In this document: one piece after another, positions 4,602 through 8,873 of the stretch
Layout: each line of letters begins with the position of its first letter
How positions within the stretch are numbered: the stretch's first letter is position 1
Position numbers and translations under genes: made by a program
Origin: an uncultured Oscillibacter sp.
GTDB lineage: Bacteria > Bacillota > Clostridia > Oscillospirales > Oscillospiraceae
Direction of reading: 5' to 3'
NCBI GenBank assembly: GCA_948435975.1
Contig: CAOJHG010000059.1
Coordinates: 1-8,873, forward strand
Length of the DNA stretch: 8,873 bases
Notes under the pieces: model-generated
The model's database searches: none
Told to the model about the DNA's origin: nothing
What the model saw: only the letters and a program-made list of their open reading frames with translations

Positions 4602-7166
4602 TCAGTTGAGGCCGATATACTTTTCCAGGACCCGGGAGATTTCCCGAATATCAATGGGCTTTGCTACATGCGCGTTCATGCCGCAGTCCAAGCACTTTTG
4701 AATGTCCTCTACAAAGGCGTCGGCGGTCATGGCGATAATGGGAACATCCGCGTCTGGCCGGGTCAGCTTCCGGATGCTCTGGGTGGCCTCATAACCGGTC
4801 ATGACAGGCATTCGCAGGTCCATTAAAATCGCGTCGTAGAAGCCCACAGGGGACGCCTGGAACTTATCTACACAGATTTGGCCGTTCTCCGCCCATTCCA
4901 GCTCCAGCCCCAGCTCGCTCAGCAGCTCCTCGGCAATCTCCCAGTTCAAATCGTTGTCCTCTGCCAAAAGCACATGCCTTCCAGCAAAGGAACTCTTGTC
5001 CTCTTCCTGGGTCTCCGCAGTTGTCTGAGACAGTCCGCAGGAGTCCACAAAGGGCCGGAGACCGTAAAAGAGCGTGGAGCGGAACAAGGGCTTAGCGATG
5101 AAGCCAGTGATGCCCGCGTCTTTGGCGTCGGCCTCAATCTCGTTCCAGTCATAGGCGGAAATCAGCATGATGGGCGTTTCGTCTCCGTAACGCCGGCGGA
5201 TTTCCTTAGCGGCGGTGATGCCGTCCATGCCGGGAAGTTTCCAGTCCAGCAGGATAATATGATAGGGGTCCCGCTGCTCGTGGCGCTTTCCTATCATCTC
5301 AATGGCGCTTTCCGCGTCCAAGGCCCAATCCGCCTTGACGCCGATGGATTTCAGAGAGGCCACAGTGCTCTCGCAAAGCTGCTGGTCATCGTCCGCCACC
5401 AGCAGATTCCATTCGGGAAGGATCATATCCTCCTCTTGAATCTGCGCCCGCTCCAAGTCCAGGAACACATGGAACTCGCTGCCCTCGCCCAGAGCGCTCT
5501 TGACGCTGATGGTGCCTCCCATGGCGTCTACGATGTACTTGGTGATAGTCATACCCAGGCCGGTGCCTTCGGTCTTCCGAACGCGGGTGCTGTCCTCACG
5601 GCTGAAGGAGTCGAAGATTTTGGCCTGAAACTCTGGAGTCATGCCGATGCCGGTGTCCTTCACGATGATATGGGTGCGGACATAATCCTCGCCCTTGGGG
5701 GAATCCTCTTCATACAGGGAGACCTGGATGGTGCCGCCGTCCGGCGTGAACTTGATGGCGTTGCCCAGGAAGTTGATAAGAATCTGGTTCAGCCGCACAC
5801 TGTCGCAGCAGACATTCTCCGTGGAGATGTCGTGGATGAACACGTCGAAGTGCTGGCGCTTTGCCCGGACCTGGGGCTGAATGATGTTAACGATGCTGTC
5901 CATGACCTCCCGAAGAGAAACCTGGTCCATGTTCAGAGTCAGCTTCCCGCTTTCGATTTTGCTCATGTCCAGCACATCGTTGATCAGTCCCAGCAGATGC
6001 CGGCTGGAGAGCGTGATTTTTTTCAGGCAGTGCTGTACCTGCTGCATGTCTCCGATGTTGGCCGTGGCAATCGCCGTCATGCCAACGATAGCGTTCATAG
6101 GCGTGCGGATGTCATGGCTCATGTTGGAGAGAAACTCGCTTTTGGCCTTGTTGGCGTGCTCTGCTGCCTCCTGCGCCAAACGGAGCTCCTGCATTTGCTG
6201 CCGGGTCCGCTTGAAATATTCCTGGAAAATCAGCAGCAGTACCAGAATAACCACGATGCAGGCGGTAACGAGAAGGAAGGTCCAGCGTCCGATAAAGCCG
6301 TTGATGATCTGATTCAGGGTGCTGTAAGGCATGAAGGTGAGCAGATACCACTCTGAATGGGCCAGCTTGCTGCAATAGAGCTGGCGGGTCTCCCCCCGGA
6401 TGACGAAGGAGGCGGAATAGTTCTCCTCCCGGTGCATGGCGTCCATCAAAGCTTCGACATAAAGCGCAGGATCGCCGCCGTCCACTTCTTCGTAAAGATC
6501 GTAGACACGCTCAAAGTAGCTGTTCCGTGAAGCGTCGCTGGTGCGGATGATGAAGCTGCCGTCTTCCCGGATAATGAAGGAATACACATGGTCGTTGTTC
6601 TCGTCCAGGGAAAGCGTCTCTGAGATATAAGACACCGGAAGGGCGGCCACCAGCGCGGTGCAGGGATTTTCCTCTGTCGACGCGTGGGAAGCGGGGACCC
6701 CGAGGAGAATCAGCGTATTGCCATCCCGATCGGAGCCCACGGCAACCTTTTTCTCTCCCTGGCTCATGGAGGCCAGAAAGGGTTCCGGATCTGTGACCTG
6801 GAGGGGAGAACCATAGAGCATGTCGAAAGAGCCGTCGGTATGGTAAAAGGCCAGATGGGTGAATTCCCGGGTCCTGGCGTCGGTAATCAGGGCGTTCTGC
6901 TCCTCCACGTTGTTATGGATGTCTTCCGAAATGACGGTTTTGATCAGCGCGTCCAACTGGTTCAGGCGCAGGCCGATGGTGGTCTCAAAGTGCATGGTGA
7001 TCTGTTCGCTGATGCTGGACATGTACATTTGACTGACCTCGTGGATGGTGTCCTCACTCTGACGGCGCATGTAGATCGCCAGAAAGGTGAAGATGCACAC
7101 AGTAAGGGCAAGGACGGCGCTGATGCTGACCGTCAAAAAGCGGGTAGTGCTGGGTTGTTTCTTCAT
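4602..7166 (-). CDS. Hybrid sensor histidine kinase with two receiver domains
   Basis: 854 residues from the ATG at 7166, which overlaps the upstream Hpt stop (ATGA). Order: TM1 (~10-33); extracellular sensor domain (~34-293) of the size and style of a Cache domain, ligand unknown; TM2 (~295-315); helical linker; HisKA with [13 protein letters not shown] (His351 is the phosphorylated residue); HATPase with the N box around Asn469, DTGIGM (504-509) and GTGLGM (534-539); first receiver (~586-705) with acidic pocket Asp592-594, phospho-acceptor Asp641 and Lys692; second receiver (~731-850) with Glu736/Asp737, phospho-acceptor Asp783 and Lys836. All key residues of the kinase and both receivers are present. 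It should autophosphorylate at His351, pass phosphate to a receiver Asp and then to an Hpt such as its upstream neighbour. There is no Hpt domain in the kinase itself, which fits that neighbour supplying it. Confidence 0.93.
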   Translation of the reverse strand: MKKQPSTTRFLTVSISAVLALTVCIFTFLAIYMRRQSEDTIHEVSQMYMSSISEQITMHFETTIGLRLNQLDALIKTVISEDIHNNVEEQNALITDARTREFTHLAFYHTDGSFDMLYGSPLQVTDPEPFLASMSQGEKKVAVGSDRDGNTLILLGVPASHASTEENPCTALVAALPVSYISETLSLDENNDHVYSFIIREDGSFIIRTSDASRNSYFERVYDLYEEVDGGDPALYVEALMDAMHREENYSASFVIRGETRQLYCSKLAHSEWYLLTFMPYSTLNQIINGFIGRWTFLLVTACIVVILVLLLIFQEYFKRTRQQMQELRLAQEAAEHANKAKSEFLSNMSHDIRTPMNAIVGMTAIATANIGDMQQVQHCLKKITLSSRHLLGLINDVLDMSKIESGKLTLNMDQVSLREVMDSIVNIIQPQVRAKRQHFDVFIHDISTENVCCDSVRLNQILINFLGNAIKFTPDGGTIQVSLYEEDSPKGEDYVRTHIIVKDTGIGMTPEFQAKIFDSFSREDSTRVRKTEGTGLGMTITKYIVDAMGGTISVKSALGEGSEFHVFLDLERAQIQEEDMILPEWNLLVADDDQQLCESTVASLKSIGVKADWALDAESAIEMIGKRHEQRDPYHIILLDWKLPGMDGITAAKEIRRRYGDETPIMLISAYDWNEIEADAKDAGITGFIAKPLFRSTLFYGLRPFVDSCGLSQTTAETQEEDKSSFAGRHVLLAEDNDLNWEIAEELLSELGLELEWAENGQICVDKFQASPVGFYDAILMDLRMPVMTGYEATQSIRKLTRPDADVPIIAMTADAFVEDIQKCLDCGMNAHVAKPIDIREISRVLEKYIGLN

Positions 7167-7528
7167 CCCTCCTGCGCCTCCTGGAAGGCCCGGATGGCGG
7201 ATACCGTCTGCTGGTAATCCTGCTTCACCTGCTCCACCAGAGGCGCGGCTTCCTCCGTCCACTCACCGCCTCGAAGGAGCTCCGCCAAGGCGCTGCTGGA
7301 TTTGCCCAGGGAGGTGAACGCCAGGTTCTGACACACGCCCTTGATGGTGTGAGCGGCCCGGAAAGCCTCTGCGTAATTCTTTTCTTCCAAAGAGGTCTCA
7401 AGAAGGCTGTAGCTGCCATCGTTCAGGAATTTCAAGACAAATTTCGTAATGATCCTCTCGCTGCGCAGCCGCCCCATAGCCTCTTCATAATCGCCGCTCA
7501 TAGCAGCATAGCATTCCTGTATCGTCAT
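7163..7528 (-). CDS. Free-standing Hpt phosphotransfer protein
   Basis: 121 residues, with an ATG at 7528 that lies 7 nt after AAAGGAGA (7536-7543 on the complement). The protein is all-helical and shows the Hpt motif [16 protein letters not shown] (56-71) with phospho-acceptor His60 followed by the conserved Lys63-Gly64. No membrane segment: it should shuttle phosphate in the cytoplasm between a receiver Asp of the hybrid kinase and a final response regulator. Its TGA (7163-7165) overlaps the kinase ATG by 4 nt, so the two are translationally coupled and should be made in balanced amounts. It follows the HD-GYP/GGDEF gene by 37 bp. The Hpt call rests on the motif, length and position beside the hybrid kinase. 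Confidence 0.88.
   Translation of the reverse strand: MTIQECYAAMSGDYEEAMGRLRSERIITKFVLKFLNDGSYSLLETSLEEKNYAEAFRAAHTIKGVCQNLAFTSLGKSSSALAELLRGGEWTEEAAPLVEQVKQDYQQTVSAIRAFQEAQEG
7167..7182 (-). promoter_or_regulatory. Tandem Shine-Dalgarno copies before the coupled kinase start
   Basis: AGGAGG occurs twice on the minus strand, at 7177-7182 and 7168-7173, 10 nt and 1 nt before the ATG at 7166. The closer copy is too near to serve this start; the farther one is usable. Both also encode the Hpt C-terminus (QEAQEG). Together with the ATGA overlap they indicate re-initiation or coupled translation. Confidence 0.55.
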
Positions 7529-7535
7529 AATCGTC

Positions 7536-7543
7536 TCTCCTTT
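7536..7543 (-). promoter_or_regulatory. Ribosome binding site deciding the Hpt start
   Basis: AAAGGAGA on the minus strand, 7 nt before the ATG at 7528. A nearer upstream in-frame ATG at 7546 overlaps this site and is unlikely to be used. Confidence 0.65.
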
Positions 7544-7565
7544 CATATGGTTGAAACATACTTTC

Positions 7566-8873
7566 TCAAGGTTTATCCCCAGGCAGTACAGGGGAAGCGT
7601 CTCCACGGTCAATGGGAGTGATGGTGGACAAGGTGTTCTGCATGGAGTGGTCATAGAAGCGGAACTGCCCCCGCTGGGACCGCTTGACTGTGTACAGGGC
7701 CTGGTCGGCGGCGTGGAACAGGGCGTCGTAATTGCCGATGACCACCTCCGTTTGGGCAATCCCCATGCTGATGGAAATGCGGAAGTCCTCGTATACTCCG
7801 CAGAGGGAAGAGAAGATTCGGCTGATGATAGGAAGCAGATCGTCCTTGTATTCCAGGAAGATCAGGAACTCGTCCCCTCCCGCCCGGGCCGCGATGTCCC
7901 CGCCGCGGATGCTCTGGCGCAGCTTTTCTGCCACATGGACCAGGACCTGGTCCCCAAAGGAGTGGCCAAAACTGTCGTTGGCGGCCTTGAAATGGTCCAG
8001 GTCGAAAATGGCCAGGGCGAAATGGGAACCGGAACGGCTGTCCATCCGCTCCAGGATGCGCTTTTTCGCATAGGTGTGATTCAGAAGCCCCGTCAGGGAA
8101 TCATGAGAGGCCATCCGCTCCAGGGCGTCCAGGCGCATCCGGGAATCGTGGGTGTCGATGGATTTTCCGATTGCGCCGGTGTACCGCGGGGGCTCTTCGG
8201 CGGACCAGATGGCCCGTGCGATGATTTGAAACCAGCGCTTCTGCCCATGCAGGTTCATCTGGCAGTCATAGGTGATCTCCGGATGCTCCGGGTGGGTGCT
8301 TCGGAGCGCGTCCGACAGGCCCTTCTGGTCCGCTTCGGAAAGGAGGCACTGGGCCTTTTCGTTTGTAAGGGGGTCCATGATGATCTCGTCCAGCCCCAGA
8401 TAGTTGGCGCCCCAGGTGGATAAAGTCACCATAGAGGGCGAGAGGGTGTATTCAAACTGAATTTCCTGGGTCATGGCGGCGAAAAAGCTGTACTTCATCC
8501 GCTCGTGCTCCAGAAGCTGAAGGGTGCGCTCAGAGGCGGCCAGTTCCTCGTGCTGGCGCATCTCCTGGGCGATGTTGCGCATCTCCCGCTGACTGCGCTG
8601 GGTCATGGAATTGCTGCTGTTCATGTGGGCGGGGAGGTCCGGCGCGATGTCCCGCAGGCAGTCCATCAGCAGGGGATTGAAGGTGCCGCACTGACCGTCC
8701 AGAATCATTTGCACCGCCTTTTCGTGGGAGAAGGAATCTTTGTAGCAGCGCTTGGCGGTCAGGGCGTCGTATACGTCGGCCAGGGCCACCACCTGAGCGG
8801 AAATGGGAATCTGGTCCTCCTTCAGGCCGTCGGGATAGCCCCGGCCGTCCCAGCGCTCGTGGTGCCAGCGGCA
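7566..8873 (-). CDS. HD-GYP / PAS-like / GGDEF cyclic-di-GMP enzyme, C-terminal part
   Basis: The frame is open to the right edge, so the N-terminus is missing; 435 residues are visible (numbered from the edge). Residues 3-16 (WHHERWDGRGYPDG) are the HHExxDGxGYP motif of HD-GYP phosphodiesterases and ISAQVVALADVYDALT is its standard continuation; this domain ends near 80. A charged coiled coil follows (~85-128), then a PAS-like domain (~128-240) ending in a PAC-type strand (YTGAIGKSID). ERMASHDSLTGLLNH opens the GGDEF domain (~250-412) with FDLDHFKAANDSFGH, I-site RGGD (323-326) and catalytic GGDEF (332-336), exactly five residues apart. HD-GYP enzymes break down cyclic-di-GMP and GGDEF enzymes make it; both active sites look intact in the visible part. 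The intact I-site predicts product inhibition. The missing N-terminus could carry a receiver or sensor domain. First visible gene of the operon. Confidence 0.92.
   Translation of the reverse strand, partial: CRWHHERWDGRGYPDGLKEDQIPISAQVVALADVYDALTAKRCYKDSFSHEKAVQMILDGQCGTFNPLLMDCLRDIAPDLPAHMNSSNSMTQRSQREMRNIAQEMRQHEELAASERTLQLLEHERMKYSFFAAMTQEIQFEYTLSPSMVTLSTWGANYLGLDEIIMDPLTNEKAQCLLSEADQKGLSDALRSTHPEHPEITYDCQMNLHGQKRWFQIIARAIWSAEEPPRYTGAIGKSIDTHDSRMRLDALERMASHDSLTGLLNHTYAKKRILERMDSRSGSHFALAIFDLDHFKAANDSFGHSFGDQVLVHVAEKLRQSIRGGDIAARAGGDEFLIFLEYKDDLLPIISRIFSSLCGVYEDFRISISMGIAQTEVVIGNYDALFHAADQALYTVKRSQRGQFRFYDHSMQNTLSTITPIDRGDASPVLPGDKP

Noticed and set aside
4878..6356. 492-codon open frame on the plus strand opposite the hybrid kinase
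   Set aside because: It lies entirely antisense to intact kinase and receiver domains, matches no family I recognise, and is explained by GC-rich third positions in the real gene. No ribosome binding site or promoter supports it.
7551..8423. 290-codon open frame on the plus strand opposite the GGDEF gene
   Set aside because: It is antisense to a coding region with intact PAS-like and GGDEF motifs and shows no domain of its own; its beginning runs through the operon's intergenic gap.
1..8873. CRISPR array, insertion sequence, tRNA, rRNA or riboswitch
   Set aside because: I saw no regularly spaced repeats, transposase-like frames with terminal repeats, tRNA cloverleaf ends or conserved riboswitch cores. 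Short leaders at 168-248, 780-875 and 3229-3289 hold no recognisable RNA motif.

Overview
The window looks like a stretch of chromosome from a moderately GC-rich, low-motility-type gut Firmicute, most plausibly an Oscillospirales/Clostridia member. This is an inference from Shine-Dalgarno sites close to AAAGGAGG before nearly every gene, sigma-A-type promoters with 17-bp spacers, some GTG starts, and the gene content: a DegV protein, a bactofilin, small conserved clostridial hypotheticals, and a cyclic-di-GMP/phosphorelay operon. There is no sign of prophage, transposon, CRISPR array, tRNA or rRNA.

Left part (1-875). The 5' end of a minus-strand gene of unknown function runs off the left edge, with a clear promoter behind it. 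A plus-strand gene for a 71-residue protein with a tight four-cysteine cluster follows and ends at a Rho-independent terminator.

Cell-envelope operon (745-2328). A promoter drives a membrane-anchored protein with a GH19 chitinase/lysozyme-like domain, followed 51 bp later by a bactofilin. A strong 11-bp hairpin lies between the bactofilin gene and the convergent DegV gene. The likely job is local cell-wall remodelling by a hydrolase tied to a bactofilin scaffold.

Middle (2365-4044). A DegV/FakB-like fatty-acid-binding protein gene (minus) and a gene for a charged, coiled-coil conserved hypothetical protein (plus) diverge from a region carrying one good promoter for each. A 14-bp-stem hairpin, usable in both directions, separates the hypothetical gene from the right-hand operon.

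Signalling operon (4045-8873, minus strand, transcribed right to left, promoter outside the window). It encodes, in order: the C-terminal part of an HD-GYP + PAS-like + GGDEF protein (both breakdown and synthesis of cyclic-di-GMP, with an intact GGDEF motif and I-site), a free-standing Hpt phosphotransfer protein, a hybrid histidine kinase with two receiver domains whose start overlaps the Hpt stop codon (ATGA), and a DUF2262-like protein. The Hpt and kinase make a complete relay apart from the final response regulator. A possible final acceptor is a receiver domain in the unseen N-terminal part of the HD-GYP/GGDEF protein, but this cannot be seen here.
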